Shown one piece after another: positions 7,812 through 18,100 of a stretch of 40,054 bases of DNA; the first letter of the stretch is position 1; every line of letters begins with the position of its first letter. The stretch is from Streptomyces huasconensis (GTDB taxonomy: Bacteria; Actinomycetota; Actinomycetes; Streptomycetales; Streptomycetaceae). A program made the position numbers and the translations under genes. The stretch lies in the NCBI GenBank assembly GCA_004010275.1, contig RBWT01000064.1, forward strand, positions 1 to 40,054. The letters run 5' to 3'. The notes under the pieces are model-generated. The model saw nothing but the letters and a program-made list of their open reading frames with translations. It ran no database searches and was not told the origin of the DNA.

Positions 7812-9196
7812 GTGCAGAGCGCAAATACTGAGAAGGGGCATGAACCGGACGAGGGGCGTACGTCGGGTGAGGGCGGGCTGTTCGGAGCACGCCCGGCGGC
7901 CCGGGCGGCTCCGGTGACCCCGGTGGCCCCCGGCGGGTTCACGTACAGCCCCGCCGACGAGGAGAAGCGGCGCGGAGTGCGCCGGATGAAGATCACGGCG
8001 ACGGGACTGCTCGTCTTCGTCGCGCTCGTCTACGTATTGGCGAAGTGGGCGCAGCACTCCGGAGCCGGCGCCTGGGCGGGGTACGTCGCGGCCGCCGCCG
8101 AGGCCGGCATGGTCGGCGCGCTCGCCGACTGGTTCGCGGTGACGGCGCTCTTCCGGCACCCGCTCGGCCTGCCCATCCCGCACACGGCGATCATCCCGAA
8201 CAAGAAGGACCAGCTGGGCGCCTCCCTCGGCGACTTCGTGGGGGAGAACTTCCTCTCCGCCGACGTCGTACGGGGCCGCCTGCACGCCGTGGGCATCGGC
8301 GGACGCCTCGGCACCTGGCTGGCCCAGCCGGCGCACGCCGACCGGGTGACGGCCGAACTGGCCACGGCGCTCAGGGGAGCGCTGACGGTCCTGCGCGACT
8401 CCGACGTGCAGGCCGTCGTCGGCGAGGCCATCACGCGCCGCGCCGACGCCCAGGAGATCGCCCCCGGCATAGGGAAGATGCTGGAGAAGATCGTCGCCGA
8501 CGGCGGCCACCGCAGGGTCGTCGACCTGGTCTGCGTACGCGCCCACGACTGGCTGGTGGAGCACGCCGACTCGGTGATGGACGCGGTGCAGGGCGGGGCG
8601 CCCGGCTGGACCCCGCGGTTCGTCGACAAGAAGGTCGGCGACCGTGTCTACAAGGAACTGCTGCGCTTCGTCACCGAGATGCGGGACATGCCCGAGCACC
8701 CCGCGCGCGGGCCGTCGACCGCTTCCTCGCCGACTTCGCCGCCGACCTCCAGTCCGACTCGGACACGCGGGAGCGCGTGGAGCGCCTGAAGCGAGAGGTG
8801 CTCGGCCGCGGCGAGGTGCAGGACCTCATCGCCTCCGCCTGGTCGGCCGTACGCTCGATGATCGTGGCCGCCGCCGAGGACGAGCGCAGCGAGCTGCGAA
8901 TGCGGGTGCGGGCCTCGCTGCTGTCGCTCGGCGCCCGGATGGCGCAGGACGGCCGGCTCCAGCAGAAGGTGGACGGCTGGGTCGAGGGCGCGGCGGTGTA
9001 CGTCGTCACGACCTACCGCGACGAGATCACCTCGCTGATCACGGACACCGTGGCGGGCTGGGACGCGGAGCACACCTCGAAGAAGATCGAGGCGCACATC
9101 GGGCGTGACCTGCAGTTCATCCGGATCAACGGCACGGTGGTCGGCGCGCTGGCGGGGCTCGCGATCTATGCGGTGTCGCGGTTGTTCGTGGGGTGA
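7812..9196 (+). pseudogene. DUF445 family membrane protein, interrupted by a one-base frameshift
   Basis: The first frame runs from GTG 7812 (AGGTGGAG just upstream) through RRMKITATGLLVFVALVYVL, GMVGALADWFAVTALFRHPL and GLPIPHTAIIPNKKDQLG, the DUF445 hallmarks, to MPEHPARG near 8711. It then goes out of frame and stops at 8789. From about 8711 the next frame continues as VDRFLADFAADLQSDSDTRE and later IEAHIGRDLQFIRINGTVVG, with TGA at 9196. Inserting one G into the GGG at 8709-8711 restores ARGAVDRFLADF, the expected sequence. Repaired, the protein would be about 461 residues, with helices at each end and a long helical middle. Function of DUF445 is not established. A sequencing deletion in a G-run is as likely as true inactivation. 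Confidence 0.88.
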
Positions 9197-9527
9197 GCGG
9201 GGCGGGCCGCCGGTGATCGACCGGTGTTCAACCGGTGATCGGAGCGGTGATCGACCGGCGGGCCCGGCGCGCGTGAGGAAGCGTTTTCCGGGCACTCTGG
9301 AGTAGCTCGCTCAGTGCCGAGGGAGCCGTCGCCCGCGCGGCGCGACCAGCAGCGGGGCCCGTAGTGGGACCAGCGGGGCTCGTAGTGGGACCAGCAGGAC
9401 CCGTAGCGGGATCTAGCAGGTCCCGCGGCGGGATCAGCAGGACCCGCGGCGGGGCCAGCGGGGCCAGTGTGCCCGGCCGGCGCGCGGCAGTACGGCGACG
9501 TGGGAACAGCGGAAGGAGCCGCCCGCC
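9197..9527. repeat. Intergenic 14-bp direct repeats and 21-bp tandem array
   Basis: This 331-bp gap between the DUF445 and MFS genes has no supported gene. A 14-bp direct repeat, CGGTGATCGACCGG, occurs at 9211-9224 and 9245-9258. Between the copies GACCGGT and ACCGGTGATC form an imperfect hairpin that could act as a terminator for DUF445. From 9350 to about 9463 there are five full copies plus a partial one of a 21-bp unit. Each unit has the form CAGCRGG, CCCG, then TAGTGGGAC or CGGCGGGAT; units start at 9350, 9371, 9392, 9413 (22 bp), 9435 and 9456. GGAAGGAG just before the MFS start is that gene's ribosome-binding site. Confidence 0.8.
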
Positions 9528-11045
9528 ATGACCGCGTCGTCCACGCCTGCCGCACCGCCGCCGCCTCCCGAACCGGAGCGCGGCCTCGGCCAAGGCTCCG
9601 GCCCGGGGTCCGAGGCCACCGTCACCACGGCCGTGCCGGCCCGCCTGGACCGCCTGCCCTGGTCCCGCTGGCACTGGATGATCGTCATCGGCCTCGGCAC
9701 GGTCTGGATTCTGGACGGCCTGGAGGTCACCACCGTCGGCAACATCGCCGGCCGCCTCTCCGAGGAGGGCAGCGGCCTGGCGATCAGCTCCGCCCAGGTC
9801 ACCGGCATCGCGGCGGCCCTGTATGTGGCGGGCGCCTGCGCCGGGGCGCTGTTCTTCGGTCGGCTCACCGACAAGTTCGGCCGCAAGAAGCTGTTCATGG
9901 TGACCCTCGCGGTGTACCTCGGCGCCACCGCCCTCACGGCGCTCTCCTTCGAGGCCTGGTGGTTCTTCCTCTTCCGGTTCCTGACCGGCTTCGGCATCGG
10001 CGGCGAGTACGCGGCCATCAACTCGGCGATCGACGAACTGATCCCGTCCAAGTACCGCGGCCGCGTCGACCTCATCATCAACGGCAGCTACTGGCTCGGC
10101 GCGATCGGCGGCTCGCTGCTCTCCGTCGTCATGCTCAACACCGACATCTTCCCGAAGGACCTCGGCTGGCGGCTCACCTTCGCCATGGGCGTCGTCCTCG
10201 GCCTGGTGATCCTCCTCGTACGCCGCCACGTCCCGGAGAGCCCGCGCTGGCAGTTCATCCACGGCCGGAGCGAGGAGGCCGAGGCCCTGGTCTCGTCCGT
10301 CGAACGCGAGATCGAGCAGGAGAAGGGCGCACCGCTGCCGCCGCCCGACCGTGAGATCACCATCCACCAGCGCAAGAGCATCGGCTTCGGCCTCATCGCG
10401 AAGACCGTCTTCCGCGACTACCCCAAGCGCGCGACGCTCAGCCTCTCCCTCTTCGTCGGCCAGGCGTTCCTGTACAACGCGATCACGTTCGGCTTCGGCG
10501 CGATCCTGACCAAGTTCTACGACGTCCCCTCGGGCAGCACCGGCTACTACTTCGCCGTCATCGCCGCGGGCAACTTCCTGGGCCCGCTCTTCCTCGGCAA
10601 ACTGTTCGACACGGTGGGCCGCCGGATCATGATCTCGTCGACGTACATCGTCTCCGGCGTCCTGCTCTTCGTCACGGCCTGGCTCTTCGACCGGGGCTCG
10701 CTGAGCGCGGCGACGCTCACGGCGTGCTGGTGCGTGGTCCTGTTCTTCGCCTCGGCGGGCGCGAGCAGCGCGTACCTGACGGTCTCCGAGATCTTCCCGA
10801 TGGAGACCCGCGCCATGGCCATCGCGTTCTTCTACGCGATCGGCACGGCGGCCGGCGGCATCAGCGGCCCGCTGATCTTCGCCAAGCTGACCGAGTCGGG
10901 CGTCGTCGGCGACACGGTGCTCGCCTTCCAGATCGGCGCGGGCCTGATGTGCGCGGCGGGGCTGGTGGCGGCGGTGTTCGCGGTCAAGGCGGAGCAGCGG
11001 TCGCTGGAGGACATCGCGGAGCCGTTGTCGTCGGTGAAAGCGTGA
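9528..11045 (+). CDS. Major facilitator superfamily transporter (metabolite:H+ symporter / sugar-porter-like)
   Basis: A 505-residue integral membrane transporter. A Pro-rich cytoplasmic start of about 45 residues is followed by twelve predicted helices. The loop 2-3 motif A is GRLTDKFGRKKLF, and RFLTGFGIGGEYAAINSAIDELIPSKYRGR is the signature of the sugar-porter/aromatic-acid branch. PESPRW after helix 6 and GKLFDTVGRR in loop 8-9 repeat the pattern in the second half. ATG 9528 has a strong GGAAGGAG site about nine bases upstream. The substrate cannot be read from the sequence. The AraC-type regulator that follows on the same strand may control it. Confidence 0.92.
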   Translation: MTASSTPAAPPPPPEPERGLGQGSGPGSEATVTTAVPARLDRLPWSRWHWMIVIGLGTVWILDGLEVTTVGNIAGRLSEEGSGLAISSAQVTGIAAALYVAGACAGALFFGRLTDKFGRKKLFMVTLAVYLGATALTALSFEAWWFFLFRFLTGFGIGGEYAAINSAIDELIPSKYRGRVDLIINGSYWLGAIGGSLLSVVMLNTDIFPKDLGWRLTFAMGVVLGLVILLVRRHVPESPRWQFIHGRSEEAEALVSSVEREIEQEKGAPLPPPDREITIHQRKSIGFGLIAKTVFRDYPKRATLSLSLFVGQAFLYNAITFGFGAILTKFYDVPSGSTGYYFAVIAAGNFLGPLFLGKLFDTVGRRIMISSTYIVSGVLLFVTAWLFDRGSLSAATLTACWCVVLFFASAGASSAYLTVSEIFPMETRAMAIAFFYAIGTAAGGISGPLIFAKLTESGVVGDTVLAFQIGAGLMCAAGLVAAVFAVKAEQRSLEDIAEPLSSVKA

Positions 11046-11113
11046 GGGCAGCCGTGCGGTGGTGGTGAGGGAGCGGTGGTGATGAGGGGGCGGTGGTGAC
11101 GAGGGAGGCCGGG

Positions 11114-12082
11114 GTGACGAGGGCAACGGTCGCGGTCCTGGTCAGAGACGGTGTACTCCCCATGGAACTGGGCCTGGTCCACCAACTCCTGGGCACGGCG
11201 CGCGCACCGTCGGGCGACCTCCTGTACGACGTCCGCACCTGCGCCCCGCGGCCCGGCAGGATTCGTACGGACGCGGGTTTCCCGATCTACGCGGAGCACG
11301 GCCTGGACGCGGTGGCGGCGGCGGACACGGTGATCGTCCCGGCGTCACACGCGTACGACGAGGAGCTGGAACCGGGTGGCGTATCCCCCGAGTTGATGTC
11401 GGCGCTGAGCCCGCGGGAGGGCCGCCGGGTGGCGTCGATCTGCACGGGTGCGTTCGTCCTGGCGGCGGCGGGCCTCCTGGACGGCCGCAGGGCGACGACG
11501 CACTGGCTGTCGGCGGACCGCTTCGCCCGGACGTTCCCGGCGGTGAAGGTGGACGCGGACGTCCTCTACGTCGACGAGGGCGAGGTGCTCACCTCGGCGG
11601 GCGAGGCAGCGGGCATCGACCTGTGCCTGCACCTGATCCGCTCCGAGCACGGCGCGGCGGTCGCGGCGGAGGTGGCCCGCCGCACCGTCGTACCGCCCCA
11701 CAGGGAGGGTGGCCAGGCCCAGTACATCCGCCGCCCGCTGGCGGAACCGCGGGTGGCGTCGACGGCGGGCGCCCGCGCCTGGGCCCTGGCACACCTGACC
11801 GAACCCCTGACGCTGGCAGAGCTGGCGGGGGTCGAGTCGATGAGCGTACGTACGTTCAGCCGCCGCTTCCGCGAGGAGACGGGCCTGACGCCGATGCGGT
11901 GGCTGACGCAGCGCAGGCTGGACCGGGCACGCGAACTCCTGGAGACCACGGACCACACGGTCGACCGCATCGCGACGGAGACGGGCTTCGGCACGGCCGC
12001 GTCCCTGAGACAGCACTTCGCGGCCGGGGTGGGGGTGTCGCCGGGGGTGTACCGGGCGACGTTCAAAGGCACACGGTCATAA
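11114..12082 (+). CDS. GlxA-type AraC family transcriptional regulator (DJ-1/PfpI domain plus HTH)
   Basis: A transcription factor of about 322 residues. The N-terminal half is a DJ-1/PfpI-like domain: RATVAVLVRDGVLPMELGL, TVIVPAS, and SICTGAFVLAAAGLLDGRRATTHW with the elbow cysteine. The C-terminal half is an AraC double helix-turn-helix: LTLAELAGVESMSVRTFSRRF, then GLTPMRWLTQRRLDRARELLE and IATETGFGTAASLRQHF. GTG 11114 is preferred because GGGAGG lies about six bases upstream and the domain starts there. GTG 11093 and GTG 11096 are in-frame alternatives adding a few residues. It follows the MFS gene by 68 bp. It is the last backbone gene before the accessory island. Confidence 0.9.
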   Translation: MTRATVAVLVRDGVLPMELGLVHQLLGTARAPSGDLLYDVRTCAPRPGRIRTDAGFPIYAEHGLDAVAAADTVIVPASHAYDEELEPGGVSPELMSALSPREGRRVASICTGAFVLAAAGLLDGRRATTHWLSADRFARTFPAVKVDADVLYVDEGEVLTSAGEAAGIDLCLHLIRSEHGAAVAAEVARRTVVPPHREGGQAQYIRRPLAEPRVASTAGARAWALAHLTEPLTLAELAGVESMSVRTFSRRFREETGLTPMRWLTQRRLDRARELLETTDHTVDRIATETGFGTAASLRQHFAAGVGVSPGVYRATFKGTRS

Positions 12083-12112
12083 CCCCACCGGGCTGTTCAC
12101 CCTCGGCGACCC

Positions 12113-13213
12113 CTAACCGACGTGTCGGTGCAACAACGATTCGGGGACGCTCGCCAACATGGCGGGTTCCTGGGCTCCGCAGTGAGCGAAATGGAGGTCT
12201 TCGCGGGCGCGGGTGCACAGGACGAAGAATTGGAGTCGCGCCGCCACACTGGTCGGATCCTCCGTGTAAGCGTCCAGGTCCGGGACGAAGACGCTGTCGA
12301 ACTCCAAACCCTTCATGCTGGCTGAGCTGACGATCCGGATAGGCCGTCTCGAGTAGTCGAAGGCGTTGCGGTGAGGGTCGTCATATACATATGCCTGGGT
12401 GTGCTCCGAGAGCCCGAGGCCGGAAAGTTTGCTCTGGATGTCCCGCAGTAGGCGGGTCGATCTGCAAATAATCCCGATGCTTCGTTCCGGATTGGCGTTG
12501 AAATATTGAGAAACTCCAGTGAGCAGGTGTTCGAGGGAAGGCATCTTCAGGACATCGGGTGTACGACCCGTACGTCCCGAGGAGGAGAGCCCTTCCCCGA
12601 TACCCTGGCAGAATACGGATGCCAGCATGGCGATTTCTTGGGTGTTCCGATGGTTCTGCCGAAGCACGAGCGGACCATCACCCATCGGGAGTGCCCGACC
12701 TATCTCGGCGACGGTGCTTTGGTCGTCACCGATAAATTCATTCTCGTCTGCGAAAACGGTGACATCCAGTCCGAGGACACGGCACAACTGGTAGAAGGCA
12801 ACGGGAAGATTCTGCCCCTCGTCGATAACGAGGTGTGCTGTGGACCGGACCTTTCGTAGGACGCACTCCCGCTGCATCTCCACCCAGTCGTAGTTCCAGC
12901 CGCCTTCGTCGGTCTGTGGAGGCTCTTTTTGGAAGGCCGCCTGCCAAAACCTTCTCAGCCAGCGATGGTAAGTGGTGACAGAGAGGGATTCGGTGAGGGT
13001 CGGCGCCTTTTGCGCGAGGTACTGATGAAGCAGATTGAAGCGCGTGAGGAGGGTGACATCACGCCCGGCGGTCGCCAGTGCCCATGCGCGATAGACGGCC
13101 ATCACGGTCTTTCCGGTACCAGGGGTTCCGGTGACCACGAAGCTGCCATGGAACGGGAGATCGACGACCTTCAGCTGGTCGCTGTCGAGGTCCAGGAGGG
13201 AGGGGATTCTCAT
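12113..13213 (-). CDS. Small UvrD/SF1-like helicase of the DISARM-like operon
   Basis: A 366-residue SF1-type ATPase. Motifs in order are Walker A VTGTPGTGKT (27-36), Walker B VIDEGQ (129-134, DEGQ where UvrD proteins usually have DEAQ), an RQNHRN motif (about 185-190), MKGLEFDSVFVPDLDAY and CTRAREDLHF. It is about half the length of UvrD/Rep and lacks the large 1B/2B insertions. ATG 13213 overlaps the stop of the DrmB-type gene by 4 bp (ATGA), so it is translationally coupled as the last gene of the operon. Several stretches are noticeably less GC-rich than the flanking backbone. A role in unwinding or clearing DNA for the defence complex is inference. It converges on the AraC regulator with a 30-bp gap. 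Confidence 0.87.
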   Translation of the reverse strand: MRIPSLLDLDSDQLKVVDLPFHGSFVVTGTPGTGKTVMAVYRAWALATAGRDVTLLTRFNLLHQYLAQKAPTLTESLSVTTYHRWLRRFWQAAFQKEPPQTDEGGWNYDWVEMQRECVLRKVRSTAHLVIDEGQNLPVAFYQLCRVLGLDVTVFADENEFIGDDQSTVAEIGRALPMGDGPLVLRQNHRNTQEIAMLASVFCQGIGEGLSSSGRTGRTPDVLKMPSLEHLLTGVSQYFNANPERSIGIICRSTRLLRDIQSKLSGLGLSEHTQAYVYDDPHRNAFDYSRRPIRIVSSASMKGLEFDSVFVPDLDAYTEDPTSVAARLQFFVLCTRAREDLHFAHCGAQEPAMLASVPESLLHRHVG

Positions 13214-15111
13214 GCCGGATCGACAGCTCCGGCTGATTCTTCCAGCGCGGCGTGGACGACTTCACGAAAGAAGCCCGGAATTTCACCGTCCCCGATCAGG
13301 AGAGTTCTGTCCAAGAGTGAGTTGTCGATCTCGCAACAAGTCTCGGGAAGTAGCGTACAGGCGTGGCAGGCGGCACGGTTCAGGTTGGCCAGCGACCTAC
13401 CGGTCGAGTCGGCGCACAAGGGGTCCTGTGAGCACCACTGCGCCGATTCGAGCAAGCGGATCAACGTCTCGACCAGGTTGGGGGGTTGACCTTGACGTAC
13501 AAGCCCGCCCAACGTCCCCTCTGCATCTCCAGCCGCAGTGTAGATGAACACGCCTGCTTGGGGCGGAAGTTCGCTGCCTGGCACGTGACTCCGGGCATAT
13601 ACCCGTTCCCGTAGGGATGCCGCGTTGTAACCGCTGTCGTAGGAGAGTTGCCGAATGAAATGATGGGCCAGGGTGTGCAGCATAACGAATCTCGGCAGCA
13701 ACTCCGGGCCGGATTTGCTCCTCAGGCGATCGGCCTTGAACGAGGCGTCCAGGTTTCGTTCGATCCGCTTTGTCCAGTCGCGCACCTTCGGCAGGCTCTC
13801 CCAGGCACCGATGCGGTCTTCGTCAAGGGCGATGAAGATACCTTCTCCGTAGGTCTCTATAGCCGGTAGCCACCGGGCCCGGGCTGCCGAGTTGACCGAC
13901 ACGACACGTCCGCCCTCGTCCTCCTCGTTGTCGCCCGAGCTGGGCTCGTAACGCGAAAATCCTTCGAGCGCGCGTACCTCCCGCACGCGGTCCGCGACAA
14001 CGATCGCGGAGATCACTGAGTCCAGTTCATGGGTGGAGGGTGGGTCCTCGTGGCTGATTCCCAGACGGGTCCGGCGCACAGAGAAGGTACTTGAATCAGT
14101 AACGGATTCTGGAGCGGAAAAGGCAGCCCATTCGGCGATGCTGAGGTCGTCGTCAGAATCGAGCGCCGAAGGCGATGACGCCGCCTCATCGGCGTGGCGG
14201 CGACGCAGACTATCGACGAAATCCTCCGACACCTCGCACTGATTGGCGATGATGGTTCTGAAGGCGCCCGAAATCGGGCCGCCCTCCGAACTGTTGAAGT
14301 CTGGCCAGAGCGAGTGATTGACGACCCTCTGGGTGGCAGCGTCCGCATCAGGATGGGCCGCAGGCGCGGGGATATCGATCGCTGAGTGAGTGATCGGGAA
14401 GTATACGTTGGACGCGCCGCGCTGGACCGCTTGCGGCGTCTCTTCACAGGAGTCCGGCTCGTCCGTCTCGGCATGCCATGGATGAGTTCCGGGGCATTGC
14501 ATACCGATCTGCTTGAGCATGTTCTTCTGACTGATGCCCGCAAGGTTGCGTCCCACTTGGCAGGCGGCGCAGACGACACGGAGTGCTTCCAGCCCCGACG
14601 ATTCGGGAGTTGCCACGAACCGAAGCCGGCGGACCTGACATTGGCGCTGAGCGTGTGATGTGCTGTTGGAATGAGCCCATCGGCGCCAGTCGATATCGGT
14701 CATGTGCCCTGCCCGGCATACCTGAATGAAACGCATAGGCGCCAGTTGCGGCCGCGTCGCGCAACGTCCGCAGGCAGGCTGCCTGTTCCGCACCTCGCGG
14801 TCCGATCGCCAGAACTGCATTTCTCTGCACTGAGGACAGAACAACCACTTGGGGAAACGCACGTACGTGGGGCCGATGCGGCTTGCGAAAGCAGCCTTTC
14901 CGGAAGGGATGACCGGGGCCGAGCGGAAACCCTCGACCCTCAGTTTCGCCGCGAGCCGCGGAGATGACACCCGCTCGCCGTTCGCCGCCCAACTCCGGAT
15001 ATCGGCTGCCACGAACGATTCACCGCGGATGTCGATGATTCCCCCGACACCGAAGGGGACGATGGTCTGGGCCCTACGGACCTTGTGGCGAATGTCCTTC
15101 ATCGCTGTCAC
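13210..15111 (-). CDS. drmB: DrmB-type DUF1998 zinc-binding protein (DISARM core component)
   Basis: A 633-residue protein matching the DISARM component DrmB. Cysteine pairs FCPQC (91-95) and CGRC (114-117) are followed by APMRFIQVCRAGHMTDIDWR, the typical DrmB zinc segment. ALRVVCAACQVGRNL and QRGASNVYFPITHSAIDIP come next. The C-terminal DUF1998 segment has CHACTLLPETCCEIDNSLLDR. GTG 15111 was chosen because it forms a 4-bp GTGA overlap with the DrmA-type stop; ATG 15102 is three codons downstream. In DISARM, DrmA and DrmB form a DNA-translocating complex that excludes or processes phage DNA. No nuclease motif is visible here. Confidence 0.87.
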   Translation of the reverse strand: MTAMKDIRHKVRRAQTIVPFGVGGIIDIRGESFVAADIRSWAANGERVSSPRLAAKLRVEGFRSAPVIPSGKAAFASRIGPTYVRFPKWLFCPQCREMQFWRSDREVRNRQPACGRCATRPQLAPMRFIQVCRAGHMTDIDWRRWAHSNSTSHAQRQCQVRRLRFVATPESSGLEALRVVCAACQVGRNLAGISQKNMLKQIGMQCPGTHPWHAETDEPDSCEETPQAVQRGASNVYFPITHSAIDIPAPAAHPDADAATQRVVNHSLWPDFNSSEGGPISGAFRTIIANQCEVSEDFVDSLRRRHADEAASSPSALDSDDDLSIAEWAAFSAPESVTDSSTFSVRRTRLGISHEDPPSTHELDSVISAIVVADRVREVRALEGFSRYEPSSGDNEEDEGGRVVSVNSAARARWLPAIETYGEGIFIALDEDRIGAWESLPKVRDWTKRIERNLDASFKADRLRSKSGPELLPRFVMLHTLAHHFIRQLSYDSGYNAASLRERVYARSHVPGSELPPQAGVFIYTAAGDAEGTLGGLVRQGQPPNLVETLIRLLESAQWCSQDPLCADSTGRSLANLNRAACHACTLLPETCCEIDNSLLDRTLLIGDGEIPGFFREVVHAALEESAGAVDPA

Positions 15112-18100
15112 GCTCCCCTCACGGCGAGGAGGCACTCGCGGTCGACGTTGCGCATGGACTGTGCGGTCTCCCACACTCCGCCCTGCTTGCCGAAATCGGT
15201 CAGGAGCGACGTGTGCGACCGCCCCTGAGGTTGGTAGTAGAGCCGACTGCCCTCGCCGCGTGCGATCTCGGCCTCCTGACGCCAGGTTTCGATCAGAAAG
15301 TCCAGTTGCGCGGCCGAGGCTTCGGCCTCTTCCGGATCGGCGCGGCGCACGTGGTCCACGATGAGGTCACGGACCCGCCGGACATCGTCCGGGTGATCGA
15401 GGATGTCACCGGCCTTGTTCTCCGCGTCCAGACCGATCCCATGACGCACGAGGATGGTGAGCACAGCGTGCAGGGCCCGATTACGGGAGGGCAACGACCA
15501 GGGAGTGACGCTGGTCGGTTCGACGTGCCGGTAGAGGGAGCGGTGATAGACACCGAACGACTCGTAATGGGACCGATCGCGTGGTTTGGTCGACCGGAAG
15601 AGAGTAACGATCAAACCTGGGACATGGCGTCGGCCCACGCGGCTGGTGGCCTGAATGTACTCCGAGGTCGTCTTCGGCTGTCCGTTCATGAGCATGAGGC
15701 CCAGCCGTGGGACGTCGACACCCACGGACAGCATGTTGGTCGTGGCGAGGAAGGAGACGCTCCCGCGCTCCTTGAAAGTCTTGCCCAAGCGCTCGAGAAG
15801 CCGTGGTTGGGCGGCCCGTGGGATGTTGCTCGTGAGTTCGACCACCGAGTCGTCGTTCAGCGTGCGCCGCCGAGCCTCGTCCTTCGTCAGATGCTCGAGA
15901 CGCGCGGGGATGTCGTCCCTTGCGATTGTGACGGTTCGTCCGAGTTCGCGCAGGCTGTTGTGATAGGCGACGGCAGTCCAGTACGCGTCCCGGAGGGTGT
16001 CGTCGTCACAGACCTCCTTCGGTGCCTGCAAAGCGGCGGCGCCCACGTGGACGGTCGACGTCGAGGCGGTGTGCCCCTGCGCCATGACACCCACATACAG
16101 ACGGCCCGGCCTGTCCCTGTCGGGCGAGGCGAAGTACGAGTGACCGGCTTTGGTCCCCGGTGGGGGAAAAAGCTGTGCGGGGCGGCCGTAGAGGCTGCGG
16201 ATCTGATCCTGGGAGCGTCGAATGGTTGCTGTGGACGCGATGACCTTCGGAACGGTACCGCCCCAGGAACACAGTTCGAGGATGGCCGACTCGTAGAGAC
16301 CGACCGTCGTCCCCAAAGGGCCGGCCAAGAGATGCAACTCGTCCTGGATCACCAGCGAAGGGGCGCGCTTGCCGGACCGACCAAAGAGGTTTCCCGCCTC
16401 TCGTTCCCAGGCCAACCGTGCGAACTTGTCCACGGTCCCGAGTACGAAGGTCGGGGGTTCTTTGTAGATCTGTTCGTCCACCACGGACACGGGGAGCTTC
16501 TCGTGGAAGACACAGGTGTCACGCGGACAGAAGAACGACGTGGTGATGCCGTCCGCACGAATCCCGAAGTCCCGTTCCTCCCCCTGCCGTTGCGGGACGA
16601 TTTCGGTTCCGCACCAGGGGCAGCGTTCCAGTAGGAAGCGGTCGTCGGGTTCGTTCATTTGCTTGAGAGCATCAAGTTCGTCCTGAGCCGCGGAGATCTT
16701 GTTCGGTGTCGTCTCCTTGCCCACCCAGAGCCCGATGGTGATGGGCTCCTCTCCCAGCCCCCGAGGCAGCGACCCGTCATGTCCGCTTCTGATGTATTCC
16801 AGGGCGCAGATGGCTGTCGCAGTACGTTGGAATTGCTGGGTGGTGAGGAGGCTCAACGTGTATCGGCTCAACACGGCTGTGCCACCCCCCGCGGCCCCGA
16901 ACCGTAGACGGCGCCACAGGATCTCGAAGCATGCGGTGAGGAGGTAGGCCTCAGTCTTTCCTCCGCCTGTCGGGAACCAGATGAGGTCGACCGTTGCGCG
17001 GTCCTCGTGCTCGGGGTTCATCAAACCTTCGACCACGAGCAGGAAGTAGGCGAGTTGGAAGGGGTGCCACGCATAGGCGCCATTCGGCTCGGTAAGCTCG
17101 AGGACTTCTCCGGTTCTGCTGCGGCGGCTGCCCGCCAACTCGGGTCGGCTGTGCAACATTTGCAGGGCCATGGCCCGATTGGCGAGTCGGAACGCTTCCC
17201 GAGCCGTCTCGCCCGACTGCGTGGTCGCGGTGAGCGCCTCCACCCCCGAGGTCATGCGGTCCAGTGCCGTCTCGATGCGGTGGAGGATACGTGCGGCGGG
17301 GGCGGCAGCCCACGGCCGCAACGACTTGGCCTCCGATTGCTGCCTCTCGAACCACTCGCGGTATCCCACGACGAAGGAGTGCAGTTCGATCCGGAAGTCT
17401 TCCACCGAGAGGCCGGGCTGGGAAAGATGAGCGAGGTTGAGCACCGGCAGATCCTTGGGCCCGTCAGGCTTGATGTGCTCGACCACCTGCTGTGGCATCA
17501 CCTGGGCCCGCACGCTGGTGACCTGGTCGGACTCCTCATCCCATGCAACGGCACATCCGTGCCCCACGGCCCGTGTCATGATGTGCCGGTACTGGACCCT
17601 GAGTTCCTGCTCCTCCTCGTCGCGGCTGTTCAGACGCGTACTCGGATACTCCAGGATCGTCCCACCGAGCGTCGTCGCCTGCAGCTCGGCCTGGAAGAGC
17701 ATAAGGTCCCGGTCCTTTCGGGCACTTTCCTCCTCGGTATGCGCGTTCGCCAGCACACATGTGACGAGGTGTCCGACGCCGAAAGGGCGCCACCGTACGT
17801 GCAGGCGGCCGTGTCCGTCCAAGACCCCGATTGGGGCACTCTGCCCCGCTGAGATCGTTTCCTGCGAGGAGAGGCGCGGTTGCCTCTTCCAACTGCGGCG
17901 CCCGCCGTCTCTCGCCGTCACGTATCGAGAGGCCGCACAGGACACCTCGATATGCGAGGCATTGGTGAAGAAGGAGAACCCGAGGGAGGACGGAAGCCAT
18001 GCGTTCGCTTCTGCCACGGGATCGTCGGCGAAACCGTCCTCCTCTCCGGTTCCGGCAGCAGTTTCGGCGAAGGCCTGCTCGCCGTCCTCCTGCGAGTGCT